Below the pieces are notes generated by a model. That model worked only from the letters and a program-made list of their open reading frames with translations. It was not told where the DNA came from and did not search any database. A program made the position numbers and the translations under genes. From JACCZX01 sp963801035 (GTDB taxonomy: Bacteria > Pseudomonadota > Gammaproteobacteria > Burkholderiales > Burkholderiaceae_F), in the NCBI GenBank assembly GCA_963801035.1, contig CAWDDF010000009.1, positions 310,001 through 374,000 of the forward strand: 64,000 bases of DNA, written 5' to 3'. Position 1 is the stretch's first letter; each line of letters starts with the position of its first letter. Shown here in pieces: positions 51,938 to 61,580 of the stretch.

Positions 51938-53566
51938 GTGCAGTTCGACTATGTAATCGCCGGCGCGGGAACCGCCGGCTGCGTGCTTGCCAACCGGCTC
52001 TCGGCTGATCCGCAGATCAAGGTGCTATTGCTCGAAGCGGGCGGGCGCGATGACTGGATCTGGATCCATATTCCGGTCGGTTATCTCTACTGCATCGGCA
52101 ATCCGCGCACCGACTGGTGCTACCGGACTGAACCAGACCCAGGACTAAACGGCCGCTCGATCCTGTATGCACGCGGCAAAGTTCTCGGTGGCTGCTCGTC
52201 GATCAACGCGATGCTCTACCTGCGGGGTCAGGCGCGCGACTACGACGATTGGGCGCGTAACACCGGCGATCCGGCGTGGGCTTGGAGCTCCGTGCTGCCG
52301 TTGTTCCGCAAAAGCGAAGACTATTTTCACGGCGCCGATGCGGAGCACGGCGCCGGAGGAGAGTGGCGCGTCGAGCCGCAAAGACTCTCCTGGGAAATTC
52401 TGAAGAGTTATCGCGAAGCGATGGTGCAGGCCGGCATTCCACGCAGCGATGATTTCAATCGCGGCGATAACGAGGGCTGCGGATTTTTCATGGTCAATCA
52501 GAAGCGCGGCGTACGCTGGAACGCTTCAAAAGCCTTTCTGCGTCCGGTACTTAATCGCCCGAACCTCAGCGTGATTACCAATGCGCATGTCGTGCGCCTG
52601 CGCATGGCCGGCCAGCGCTGCCTCGGCGTCGAGTTCACACGCGGCGGCGAGACGACGTTCGCCGAAGCGCGCCTGGAGACAATCCTTGCAACCGGCAGCA
52701 TCGGCTCGCCGCAGATCATGCAGCTGTCCGGCATCGGCCCGGCGCCGCTGTTGCGCGAGCACGGCATCAAGGTAGTCCACGAATTGCCCGGCGTTGGTGA
52801 GAACCTGCAAGATCACTTGCAGCTGCGCACAGTCTTCAAGGTGCGTAATGCGGTCACGCTGAATCAACGTGCCAACAGCATCGTCGGCAAAATGATGATG
52901 GGGCTCGAGTACGCGTGCTTCCGCACAGGACCAATGACGATGGCGCCAAGCCAGCTGGGTGGTTTCACCCGCAGCTCAGGCGAACACGCGACACCTAACA
53001 TCGAATTTCACGTGCAGCCGCTTTCGCTCGACAAGTTCGGTGATCCGCTGCACCGCTTTCCCGCGTTTACAGCCAGCGTATGCAACCTGCGGCCGACATC
53101 GAGAGGTTTCGTCCGCATCAAGTCGCCTGATCCGTTTGCGGCGCCGGCTATTCAGTGCCGCTACTTATCGACGCCTGAAGACCGCACGGTCGCCGCCGAT
53201 GCGTTGCGCCTGACCCGCCGCATCGCAGCCCAGCCCGCGCTCGAACGCTATGCACCGGAGGAATTTCTGCCTGGTGCGCAATTCCAGTCCGACGATGATC
53301 TTGCCCGCATCGCCGGCGACATCGGCACCACGATCTTCCATCCTGTCGGGACTTGCCGGATGGGCGCAGCGGACGATGCATCAGCCGTTGTTGATTCGCG
53401 GTTGCGTGTGCGCGGAATTTCCGGGCTCCGCATAGTCGACGCATCGATCATGCCCACCATTACTTCGGGCAATACCAACTCGCCCACTTTGATGATCGCA
53501 GAGCGCGGCGCCGAGATGATTCGCGCTGACCGTCAGAGACGGCTGACCGAGCGAAATTTCACGTAG
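51938..53566 (+). CDS. GMC family oxidoreductase (choline/alcohol dehydrogenase-like)
   Basis: FAD-dependent alcohol oxidoreductase of 542 residues. FAD fold FDYVIAGAGTAGCVLANRLS, GMC signature 1 region ARGKVLGGCSSINAMLYLRG, signature 2 near GSIGSPQIMQLSGIGPA, and the active-site His in TIFHPVGTCRMG with NTNSPTLMIAERGAEMI. Start is GTG 51938. It oxidises a primary alcohol such as choline or another substrate to an aldehyde; the exact one cannot be told. Likely cotranscribed with the esterase, which could release the alcohol (inference). Confidence 0.93.
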   Translation: MQFDYVIAGAGTAGCVLANRLSADPQIKVLLLEAGGRDDWIWIHIPVGYLYCIGNPRTDWCYRTEPDPGLNGRSILYARGKVLGGCSSINAMLYLRGQARDYDDWARNTGDPAWAWSSVLPLFRKSEDYFHGADAEHGAGGEWRVEPQRLSWEILKSYREAMVQAGIPRSDDFNRGDNEGCGFFMVNQKRGVRWNASKAFLRPVLNRPNLSVITNAHVVRLRMAGQRCLGVEFTRGGETTFAEARLETILATGSIGSPQIMQLSGIGPAPLLREHGIKVVHELPGVGENLQDHLQLRTVFKVRNAVTLNQRANSIVGKMMMGLEYACFRTGPMTMAPSQLGGFTRSSGEHATPNIEFHVQPLSLDKFGDPLHRFPAFTASVCNLRPTSRGFVRIKSPDPFAAPAIQCRYLSTPEDRTVAADALRLTRRIAAQPALERYAPEEFLPGAQFQSDDDLARIAGDIGTTIFHPVGTCRMGAADDASAVVDSRLRVRGISGLRIVDASIMPTITSGNTNSPTLMIAERGAEMIRADRQRRLTERNFT

Positions 53567-53632
53567 AGCGCGCAGACTGTGAAAATCGCGCAGTCGCAGT
53601 ATGTAATTCTTGCGATCCGTGACGCGAGGGTG

Positions 53633-53661
53633 AAAAAATGGCGCGGAGCAGGCTCCGCGCC
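53633..53661 (-). terminator. Rho-independent terminator of the EF-hand gene
   Basis: GGCGCGGAGC (53640-53649) and GCTCCGCGCC (53652-53661) form a perfect 10-bp GC-rich stem with a 2-base core. On the minus strand the stem is followed by ATTTTTTC, the T-tract at 53638-53633. It ends the EF-hand transcript; the stem may also stop the converging GMC transcript. Confidence 0.85.
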
Positions 53662-53698
53662 ACCGTGATGCATTAACTGCGGACGTAGGTTAGGTACG

Positions 53699-54010
53699 TT
53701 ACGGTTTTATTTTTGACGCAGCGTTTAATTCACCGGCGTCGAGCTTGCCATCCTTGTTGGTGTCGGCCTTGTCGAACACGGCGGACAGGCTTGGCGACGA
53801 TTTGGCTTCTTGCTTGTCGATTGCGCCATCCTTGTTCTTGTCTAGCTGCGTCATGTTGAGGTGCGGGTCACCCGTTGCCGGCCTGGTCGTTTCCGGTTTG
53901 GTGTCGGCCCCGTATGGTTTAGTGGTTTGAGGTTGGGTTTGCGCAACCGCGATACCGCCCGCTAGCGAGGCGGCGGATAACGCAACGAGCAGGGCAGATT
54001 TCTTCATCAT
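53699..54010 (-). CDS. Exported EF-hand calcium-binding protein
   Basis: Small secreted protein of 103 residues. Start 54010 has AAGGAGTCG upstream; signal peptide ends near AVAQ. Two EF-hand loops are clear: DKNKDGAIDKQE and DTNKDGKLDAGE, each with the Asp/Asn-x-Asp-Gly-x-Ile/Leu-Asp pattern that binds calcium. The spacer before them is Thr/Pro-rich. Role unknown; likely calcium sensing or buffering in the periplasm. Confidence 0.9.
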   Translation of the reverse strand: MMKKSALLVALSAASLAGGIAVAQTQPQTTKPYGADTKPETTRPATGDPHLNMTQLDKNKDGAIDKQEAKSSPSLSAVFDKADTNKDGKLDAGELNAASKIKP

Positions 54011-54107
54011 CGACTCCTTGTTGAAATCTGGGGACTTTCCCAGTCACCAAAAAGTCGCAAGTGCCATGCCCGTAAGCCGCATTTCTGGCTCCATTCTTAG
54101 CACGCAA

Positions 54108-55304
54108 TTAGTGTGTTTCAACGACGCCTTCGGCGACGAAGCGATCAATCTCCGCGTCCTGATATCCGAACTCACGTAGCACTTCGCGCGTGTGCTCGCC
54201 GAGCACCGGCGCAGCGCGTGCCGTCTCAGTTGGCGTGCGTGAAAAATGCAGCGGACTTCCGAGTGCTCGCGTTGGCCCGGCCTGCGCATGCATCACATCG
54301 ACAACCATTCCGCGTGCGAGCGTCTGCGGGTGCTCGAGCGCCTCGGCGATCGTGTGCACCGGCCCGACAGGAACGCCTGCCTTGTCGAACGCTGCAATCC
54401 ACTCGCTTCGGCTGCGTGTTGCAATGACGTTGTTCATCGCCTCAGCCAAGGCGTCGATGTTCTTCATGCGTGCAGCATTGGTCGCGAATCGCAAATCATC
54501 GCGCCACTCAGGACGGCCAAGAACATCAGTGATGCGTTCCCAGTTCGCTTGATTGGCGCCGCCGATGTTGATCCAGCCATCACTTGCGCGAAACGCCTGA
54601 TACGGCGCGGTCAGGATATGCGCGGAGCCCGTTGCGCCCGGCGATTGTCCCGTCGCGAAATAGATCGCGGCGTGCCAGTACGTCTGTTGCAGCGCTGCTT
54701 CCATCAATGACGTATCGACAACCTGGCCTTCCCCGGTCTTCAGCTTGTGCGCGTACGCGGCGAGGATGCCCGCAACGGCGAGGATGCCGGCGTTGATATC
54801 CGCAACCGAATTGCCTGTCTTCGCAGGTGGGCCGCCCGGCTCGCCGGTGATCGACATCAGGCCAGCAAAGCCTTGTGCGATCAAATCGAATCCACCTTTG
54901 TCCCCCAATGGCCCGTCGCGTCCGAAGCCCGAGACTGCGCAATAAATCAATCCGGGATTTTCAGCGGCGAGAACGTCGTAACCGAGTCCAAGCTTTTCCA
55001 GCGTGCCCTTGCGATAGTTTTCTGTCAGCACGTCCGCGTTGCGTACCATCTTCAACAGAATCGCCCGGCCATCGGCGTGCTTTAGGTTCAACGCAATTCC
55101 GCGCTTGTTCCGGTTCAGGATCATGAACGGCGCCGACACGCCGTTGACCTGCGGTTCGCTGTAACCACGCGAGTCGTCGCCGCCGGGCAGCTTCTCGACC
55201 TTGATGACATCAGCGCCCATGTCTGCCAGCATCATTCCGGCAGTGGGGCCCGCCATGATCTGCGCGAGTTCGAGCACGCGCATTCCTTTTAGCGGCCCAC
55301 TCAC
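54108..55304 (-). CDS. CaiB/BaiF family CoA transferase
   Basis: Family III CoA transferase of 398 residues. Motifs: GMRVLELAQIMAGPTAGMML, NRNKRGIALNLKHADGRAI, LTENYRKGTLEKLGLGYDVL, SGFGRDGPLGDKGGFDLIAQ and the catalytic Asp region NSVADINAGILAVAGI. GTG start at 55304 lies 9 bases after the enoyl-CoA hydratase stop. It is the last gene of a minus-strand set with a hydratase, a Bug protein and an aminotransferase. It is only distantly like the copy at 21304. Confidence 0.93.
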   Translation of the reverse strand: MSGPLKGMRVLELAQIMAGPTAGMMLADMGADVIKVEKLPGGDDSRGYSEPQVNGVSAPFMILNRNKRGIALNLKHADGRAILLKMVRNADVLTENYRKGTLEKLGLGYDVLAAENPGLIYCAVSGFGRDGPLGDKGGFDLIAQGFAGLMSITGEPGGPPAKTGNSVADINAGILAVAGILAAYAHKLKTGEGQVVDTSLMEAALQQTYWHAAIYFATGQSPGATGSAHILTAPYQAFRASDGWINIGGANQANWERITDVLGRPEWRDDLRFATNAARMKNIDALAEAMNNVIATRSRSEWIAAFDKAGVPVGPVHTIAEALEHPQTLARGMVVDVMHAQAGPTRALGSPLHFSRTPTETARAAPVLGEHTREVLREFGYQDAEIDRFVAEGVVETH

Positions 55305-55313
55305 GCTGTTGCC

Positions 55314-56093
55314 CTATTTGGCTATGAACTGCGGCTTCTGTTTCGCGAGGAACGCTGCGTAACCGATTCGGAAGTCTTCGGTGTCGAAGCAATCGAAACA
55401 TTCATCGAGTTCTTGCGCCGTCAGCGGCGTGCGCTCCGCCAAGCGCCGCGCGAATTTCTTGTGCCAGCGCGCAACCAGTGGTGCACCCTCGGCGATGCGC
55501 TCGGCAGCTGCGCGCGTTTCGGCTGCAACCTGATCATCCGGCACGATGCGCGTCACGAGCCCTTTCTCCTTCGCTTCGGCGGCATCGAAGATCCGGCCTT
55601 CCAGCAGAATCTCGAGTGCGACAGGTGCCCCGACGAGTCGCACCAGCGGTGCCATCTCGGCGTATGCCATCACCAAACCGAGATTCTTGATCGGCGCTCC
55701 GAAGCGGCTCGATTCACCGCAGATGCGCAGATCGGCGAGCGCTGCAATCTCGAGTCCGCCGCCAACGCAAATTCCATGAATCTGCGCGATCAGCGGGTGC
55801 CGGCAATTTGCCAGCGCATCGGCGGTGCGATGCATCACCTTGCCGTACTCGATTGCCTGCTTCTTGTTCGATCGCTCGCTCGCAAACTCGGCGATGTCGT
55901 TGCCCGGCGAGAACGATTTCTCGCCCGCACCACGGATGATCACGCAGCGCAGCGTGTCATCTGCCGACAGCTGCTCAACCGTTTCGCCGAGCGCTGCCCA
56001 CATGCTGCGCGTCAGCGCATTGAGCTTGTCCGGCCGGTTGAGGACAACGGTCGCAATCGCGCCGTCGCGCTCGACATAAATGAGCTCGCGCAC
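55314..56093 (-). CDS. Enoyl-CoA hydratase/isomerase family protein
   Basis: Crotonase-fold enzyme of 259 residues. Oxyanion segments GAGEKSFSPGNDIAEFASE and QIHGICVGGGLEIAALADLR, followed by ESSRFGAPIKNLGLVMAY, which lacks the typical hydratase Glu, so the reaction is not certain. Starts at GTG 56093, 10 bases after the Bug gene ends. Probably acts on the CoA ester made by the coupled CoA transferase. Confidence 0.9.
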   Translation of the reverse strand: MRELIYVERDGAIATVVLNRPDKLNALTRSMWAALGETVEQLSADDTLRCVIIRGAGEKSFSPGNDIAEFASERSNKKQAIEYGKVMHRTADALANCRHPLIAQIHGICVGGGLEIAALADLRICGESSRFGAPIKNLGLVMAYAEMAPLVRLVGAPVALEILLEGRIFDAAEAKEKGLVTRIVPDDQVAAETRAAAERIAEGAPLVARWHKKFARRLAERTPLTAQELDECFDCFDTEDFRIGYAAFLAKQKPQFIAK

Positions 56094-56103
56094 AAGCGGC
56101 CTG

Positions 56104-57110
56104 CTAATTGGCCTTGACGTTCAGGTCCTTCACCAGCTTTTGGTACTTGGTGAGTTCGGCTTTGATGAAGTCTGAAAACTGCGCCGGCGTCGCGGCACCG
56201 CCAAACTGCACGCCTTGCGCAACCAGACTGCTGTTGATGCCCGGATCGGCCATCGCTTTCTTCACCGCGCCATCGATCTTGCTGACGACGTCCGCAGGCA
56301 AACCCTTCGGGCCCATCACCGAGTACCAGTTGGTCACCTCGAAGCCCTTGATCCCGACTTCGCTGAACGTCGGCACGTCAGGCAACTGCGACAAGCCGCT
56401 GCGGCGTCGAGATCGCGAGCGCGCGCAGCTTGCCCGATTTGATGTGCTCGAGCACCGGCGGCATCGTGTCGAAGTTCATGTTGACCTGCCCGCCGATCAG
56501 ATCGACGACGGCCTGGCCGCTGCCTTTGTAGGGAATGTGATTGAGCTCGACTTCGGTCAGTTTGGCGAACAGTGCGCCAGCGAGGTGCTGCGTGCTTCCG
56601 ACCCCCGACGATGCATAGGTGTACGTGCCGGGCTTGGCCTTCGCGAGTGCCACCAGTCGGGAACGGTACGAGCGGGAATGCTCGGATGAACCACGAGCAC
56701 GTTGGGAACGTAGCCCACGTACGTAATCGGCGTGAAGTCAGTTGCCGCGTCATAAGGGACCTTGTCCAGCACGAACGGCGCGATCGCGTTCGAGTTCGAA
56801 TGGCCCATTAGCAGCGTGTAGCCATCGGGGCAGAGCGCGCGACTTCGGCCGCCGCGATCGTGCCTGATGCGCCAGCGCGATTCTCGACAACGATCGTCTG
56901 ACCAAGAACCTCCGACATCTTCACGCCTAACGCGCGGGCGACGATATCGGTGCCACCGCCGGGTGCAAAGCCCACGAGGATGCGAATCGGCTTGTTGGGA
57001 TAAGCGGTTTGCGCAACGGCTGGGACTGCAAACGCAGAAGCCAGCGCCGCGGCGGCGCAGCTGCGGATAAAGTGGCGACGGTGACCGCCGGCGAGGGAAC
57101 GCGCTTTCAT
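56104..57110 (-). CDS. Bug/TctC substrate-binding protein, three frameshifts
   Basis: Sixth binding protein of this type. ATG 57110 follows CAGGAGACACTTA; a twin-arginine-like signal (GGHRRHFIRSCAAAALAS) ends near AVAQ. The pieces are PNKPIRILVGFAPGGGTD to AAAEVARSA, then after about 56825 MGHSNSNAIAPFVLDKVPYD to VLVVHPSIPAR, after about 56655 TYTYASSGVGSTQHLAGALF to RALAIST, and after about 56390 SQLPDVPTFSEVGIKGFEV to the end. Joined length of about 335 residues is normal. It lies between an aminotransferase upstream and the hydratase/CoA transferase genes. Confidence 0.82.
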
Positions 57111-57180
57111 TAAGTGTCTCCTGGGCAATGTAGGTTCTTGTCCGAGCCGAGCGTTCGGTGCGCGGCCTGATTGAGCCAGT

Positions 57181-58386
57181 CTAGGCGGCTTGGGCCAACT
57201 TTGCTGTTGGTGCTTCCGCCAAGTAGGCCATCGCCGCATCGACTCCGCCGGAACGGTGCGGGATGCCGCAAGCTTTAATCCCATTTCGACGCCGGCCAGC
57301 GTTCCGCACAGCATCAGCTCGTTGAAGTAACCCAGGTGTCCGATGCGAAAGATCTTGCCGGTCGACCTTGCCCAGCCCCTGTCCGAGCGACATGTTGAAT
57401 CGTTCCAGCACGATCTTGCGAAACGCATCGGCGCTGTGTCCATCGGGCACGATCAGCGCTGTCAGTGCCGAGCTGTATTCAGCCGGATTGACGCACAGAA
57501 TCTCGAGACCCCATGCGCGCGCGGCGCGCCGCGTTGCTTCCGCCAGGCGATCGTGCCGCGCGAACACGTTCGGCAAGCCTTCGGCAAACAGCATCTCGAG
57601 CGCTTCGTGCAGGCCGTACAGCAGATTGGTCGCCGGCGTGTACGGAAAGTAGCCGGTCGCATTGGACGCGATCATCTCGCTCCACTCCCAATACGAGCGC
57701 GGCAGCTTCGCGTGCTTCGACGCCGCCAGCGCCTTTGCGCTGATCGCGTTGAACGAAAGTCCCGGCGGCAGCATCAGCCCCTTTTGCGAGCCGCCGACCG
57801 TGACATCGACGCCCCATTCGTCGTGCCGGTAATCGATCGAACCGAGCGATGAGATCGTGTCGACCAGCAGCAGCGCAGGGTGACCCGCGCGATCGATCGC
57901 AGCACGAATCGGCGGAATCGGTGTCGTTACGCCGGTCGACGTTTCGTTGTGAACCACGCATACGGCTTTGATCGCGTGCGCAGCGTCTGCGCGCAAGCGT
58001 TTTTCGATCTCCGCAGGATTGGCGCCCTGGCGCCAGTCGCCCGGCATGAAGTCGACGACCAATGACATTCGCTCGGCCAGCTTCTTCCATAACACCGCGA
58101 ATTGGCCGGTCTCGGCCATCAATACGCGGTCGCCCGGTGACAACGTGTTGACCAGCGCCGCTTCCCAAGCGCCGGTACCCGACGCCGGATAAATCACGAC
58201 GTCGCCCTCCGTCTGAAACACGCGCTTGATGCCGGCGAGCACGGCTTTACCAAGAACTGCGAACTCGGGCCCGCGATGATCGATCGTCGGTCGGTCAATC
58301 GCACGCAGCACGCGATCGGGCACGTTGGTGGGACCTGGGATCTGCAGAAAGTGGCGGCCGGAGGGATGACTATCGAGTTCGAGCAT
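57181..58386 (-). CDS. Class V aminotransferase (serine/alanine-glyoxylate type), compensating frameshifts
   Basis: PLP enzyme of about 400 residues, similar to serine-glyoxylate and alanine-glyoxylate aminotransferases. Opening FLQIPGPTNVPDRVLRAIDR, VIYPASGTGAWEAALVNTLS, VHNETSTGVTTPI, and the PLP lysine in DVTVGGSQKGLMLPPGL. The frame leaves near 57362 and returns near 57270; the other frame supplies TGKIFRIGHLGYFNELMLCG and TLAGVEMGLKL, which the family needs. The two shifts compensate, so the stop is the true one. It is divergent from the FAD/Fe-S dehydrogenase with 98 bases between. Together with a Bug protein it may serve an amino- or keto-acid route. Confidence 0.88.
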   Translation of the reverse strand: MLELDSHPSGRHFLQIPGPTNVPDRVLRAIDRPTIDHRGPEFAVLGKAVLAGIKRVFQTEGDVVIYPASGTGAWEAALVNTLSPGDRVLMAETGQFAVLWKKLAERMSLVVDFMPGDWRQGANPAEIEKRLRADAAHAIKAVCVVHNETSTGVTTPIPPIRAAIDRAGHPALLLVDTISSLGSIDYRHDEWGVDVTVGGSQKGLMLPPGLSFNAISAKALAASKHAKLPRSYWEWSEMIASNATGYFPYTPATNLLYGLHEALEMLFAEGLPNVFARHDRLAEATRRAARAWGLEILCVNPAEYSSALTALIVPDGHSADAFRKIVLERFNMSLGQGLGKVDRQDLSHRTPGLLQRADAVRNAGRRRNGIKACGIPHRSGGVDAAMAYLAEAPTAKLAQAA

Positions 58387-58484
58387 TGCTGCACCTTCTC
58401 AAAAACACTCGTTGGAGCCGAACTTTAACGAATCCTCAATGCCCGCCGCGTCGGCGCGGCCTAGCGCGTCTATATTCATTGCGA

Positions 58485-61400
58485 ATGAACGACCTGTCAC
58501 AACCGCTTGTCTTCCACCCGCCACGGGCGGATAGCGAGCTCGCGAGGCGGCTGCGCAGTGAGGTGCAGGGCGAAGTCATGTTCGACAGCGCAACGCGCGG
58601 CCGTTACTCGACCGACGCGTCGATTTATCAAGTCGAACCGATCGGCGTGCTGATCCCCAAGACCCAGGAAGACGTGCGCGCAGCCATGGACATCTGTCGC
58701 GATCTGCAAGTGCCGATGCTGCCGCGCGGCGCCGGTAGCTCGCAGTGTGGGCAAACGGTGGGAGCCGCGCTGGTCATTGATCACAGCAAGTATCTGAACG
58801 GTGTGGTGTCGTTCGACAAGGACGCGCGAACCGTCACCGTCGAGCCCGGCATCGTGCTCGACGCGCTCAACACCTGGCTACGACCACACGGCCTATGGTT
58901 TCCGGTCGATGTCAGCACGGGAGCGCAATGCACGCTGGGCGGCATGGCCGGCAACAATTCATGCGGCTCGCGCTCAATCGCGTACGGCAACATGGTGCAC
59001 AACGTGCTGGCCATCGATGCGCTGCTTGCCGACGGAACTGAAGCGTGGTTCGGCCCTGAGGCGGAAATGGCGGAGGGTTCGACGCGCATCAACAAACTGC
59101 TCGAAGGCCTGCGCAGCATTGCCGTGCGCGAATGGGACGAAATCGAACGCTGGGTGCCCAAGGTAATGCGCCGCGTCGGCGGCTACAACATCGACGTCTT
59201 TCTGCCGCAAAGCGAGCGTCCGTATACCGCAGACGGCAGCGTCAACCTGTCGCATCTGCTGGTCGGCAGCGAAGGGACACTGGCGTGGACCAGCACGTTG
59301 ACGCTGAAGCTTGCGCCGCTGCCCTCGCAGCGCACGCTCGGTGTCGTCAACTTCCCATCTCTGTATCGCGCGATGCAGTGCGCGCAGCACATCGTCACGC
59401 TGAAGCCGTCTGCCGTCGAGCTGGTCGATCGCACGATGATCGAGCTCGCGCGCAGCAATCCTGCGTTTCGGCCGGTGATCGAAGCGGCGTTGGTGAAAAC
59501 ATCCATTGGCGAGCCCGAAGCGATCCTGCTGGTTGAATTCAGCGACCTCAGTGATAGCAACGTGAGCACGCTCGGCCGGCTCGATCAACTCGTCACGATG
59601 ATCGCCGATCTCGGTCTGCCGGGCCAGGTGGTACGCATGACGGACGCGTCGTCGCAGAAGGCGTTGTGGGAAGTTCGCAAGGCCGGACTCAACATCATGA
59701 TGAGCATGCGCGGCGACGGAAAACCGGTGTCGTTCATCGAAGACTGCGCAGTGCCGCTGCATCACCTGGCCGATTACGTCGCGCGGCTAACAGAGGTGTT
59801 CGCTAGACACGGCACGCGCGGGACGTGGTACGCGCACGCTTCGGTCGGCACTCTGCATGTACGGCCGATCCTGGACATGCGTAAAGACGGCGCGCAGAAA
59901 ATGCGTGCGATCGCCGAGGAAGCAGCGCTGATGGTGCGCGAATACAAGGGCGCGTTTTCAGGCGAACACGGCGACGGACTGGTGCGCAGCGAATGGGTCG
60001 CGTGGCAATTCGGACCGCGGCTGACGCGCGCATTCGAAGAGATCAAGTCGCTGTTCGATCCCGACGGCTTGATGAACCCCGGCAAGATCGTTAAGCCGCC
60101 GAAGATGGATGACGCTCGGCTGTTTCGCTATCCGCCGGGCTATCGAACGCAGCCGCTGCAAACGGCGCTCGACTGGTCCGCATGGGACGTGCAGAACGAT
60201 CCAGCGACCGAAACGCTGACGCCTCCGGGCACCGGCGGCGACCCCGCGCTTGGCTTCGGCAAGGCGGTCGAGATGTGCAACAACAACGGGCACTGTCGAA
60301 AGTTCGACGCCGGCACGATGTGCCCGAGCTTTCGCGTCACGCGTGACGAAGAGCATCTGACACGTGGACGCGCTAACACGCTGCGGCTTGCACTGTCGGG
60401 GCACATCGAAGGCGGCTTCGCATCGGATGCCGTGCGTGACGCGCTCGATCTGTGCGTCAGCTGCAAGGGCTGCAGGCGCGAATGCCCGACCGGTGTCGAT
60501 ATGGCGAAGATGAAGATCGAGTTTCTTCATCACTATCACGAACGGCGCGGGATGTCGATCAAGGATCGGCTGGTCTCGTACCTGCCGCGCTACGCGCACT
60601 GGGGCGCGCGGCTGCCATGGTTGTTCAACTTGCGCAACACGTTGCCTGGTGCTGCCGCGTTGTCTGAAAAGTGGTTCGGATTTGCGGCGCAACGGTCGTT
60701 GCCTTCGTGGCGCAGCGATACGTTCCTCGGCGGACTGACGTATCCAGTCAATGCCGACGGCAGCATCGAGCCACAGGCGCGTGGCAGTACCGGCGAAGTC
60801 GTCCTCTTCGCCGATACCTTCAACAACGCGTTCGAGCCCGAAGTTGCGCACGATGCGCTCGCGGTGCTCGAAGCAGCCGGCTACACGGTGCACATCGCGT
60901 TGCCTTCCGACGGCAGTCGCCGGCCACTGTGTTGCGGTCGTACGTTTCTGGCAACGGGCATGGTCGATCAGGCGAAGGCCGAAGCGCGACGAACGCTTGC
61001 GGCGTTGACGCCGCACGTCGAGCGCGGTGCAACCGTCGTCGGCCTGGAGCCGTCGTGTCTGCTATCGATGCGCGACGAATTTCTAGTGATGGGGTTGGGC
61101 AACGCGGCGCAACTTCTCTCATCGAAAGCGCTTCTGATCGAGGAGTTTCTGGCGGGCGAGCATCGAGCAGGCCGGCTTCGCTTGAACCTTGCCCCCTTAC
61201 GCGAAAAGCGCGCGCTAATTCATGGCCACTGTCATCAGAAGGCTTTCGACGCGCTGACTCCTGCCGTCGAAGTATTGCGCTTGATTCCACAGCTGCAGGT
61301 TGATGTCATCGATTCGAGTTGCTGTGGCATGTCCGGTGCGTTCGGGTACGAAGCTTCGCACTACGATGTTTCAATGAAGATGGCCGAGTTATCGCTGCTA

Positions 61401-61571
61401 CCCGCCGTCCGCACGGCGGACGACGACACACTGATCGTGGCTGACGGCACAAGTTGCAGGCATCAAATCGCTGACGGCACGCGCGGCCCCAGCGAACGTA
61501 GGGCAGTGCATGCCGTCAGCGTGTTGGCGCGGGCGCTCCGACCCAGCGAAGCGATTAACGAGCGCGCGTAA
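58485..61571 (+). CDS. FAD-linked oxidase with Fe-S C-terminal half (D-lactate/glycolate dehydrogenase type)
   Basis: Large two-part flavoprotein of 1028 residues. Residues 1-550: VAO-type FAD domain (PMLPRGAGSSQCGQTVGAAL, GGMAGNNSCGSRSIAYGNMV) and lactate-oxidase C-domain with FSGEHGDGLVRSEWVAWQFG. Then an Fe-S region (CNNNGHCRKFDAGTMCPSFR and CVSCKGCRRECPTGVDMAKM) and two CCG domains of the GlpC/LldE type (GLEPSCLLSMRDEF, IHGHCHQKAF, DSSCCGMSGAFGYEASHYD). Such fused proteins oxidise D-lactate, glycolate or 2-hydroxyglutarate and give electrons to quinones. ATG 58485 matches homologues; the upstream frame from 58386 is leader only. Confidence 0.92.
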   Translation: MNDLSQPLVFHPPRADSELARRLRSEVQGEVMFDSATRGRYSTDASIYQVEPIGVLIPKTQEDVRAAMDICRDLQVPMLPRGAGSSQCGQTVGAALVIDHSKYLNGVVSFDKDARTVTVEPGIVLDALNTWLRPHGLWFPVDVSTGAQCTLGGMAGNNSCGSRSIAYGNMVHNVLAIDALLADGTEAWFGPEAEMAEGSTRINKLLEGLRSIAVREWDEIERWVPKVMRRVGGYNIDVFLPQSERPYTADGSVNLSHLLVGSEGTLAWTSTLTLKLAPLPSQRTLGVVNFPSLYRAMQCAQHIVTLKPSAVELVDRTMIELARSNPAFRPVIEAALVKTSIGEPEAILLVEFSDLSDSNVSTLGRLDQLVTMIADLGLPGQVVRMTDASSQKALWEVRKAGLNIMMSMRGDGKPVSFIEDCAVPLHHLADYVARLTEVFARHGTRGTWYAHASVGTLHVRPILDMRKDGAQKMRAIAEEAALMVREYKGAFSGEHGDGLVRSEWVAWQFGPRLTRAFEEIKSLFDPDGLMNPGKIVKPPKMDDARLFRYPPGYRTQPLQTALDWSAWDVQNDPATETLTPPGTGGDPALGFGKAVEMCNNNGHCRKFDAGTMCPSFRVTRDEEHLTRGRANTLRLALSGHIEGGFASDAVRDALDLCVSCKGCRRECPTGVDMAKMKIEFLHHYHERRGMSIKDRLVSYLPRYAHWGARLPWLFNLRNTLPGAAALSEKWFGFAAQRSLPSWRSDTFLGGLTYPVNADGSIEPQARGSTGEVVLFADTFNNAFEPEVAHDALAVLEAAGYTVHIALPSDGSRRPLCCGRTFLATGMVDQAKAEARRTLAALTPHVERGATVVGLEPSCLLSMRDEFLVMGLGNAAQLLSSKALLIEEFLAGEHRAGRLRLNLAPLREKRALIHGHCHQKAFDALTPAVEVLRLIPQLQVDVIDSSCCGMSGAFGYEASHYDVSMKMAELSLLPAVRTADDDTLIVADGTSCRHQIADGTRGPSERRAVHAVSVLARALRPSEAINERA

Positions 61572-61580
61572 CGCGCACCG

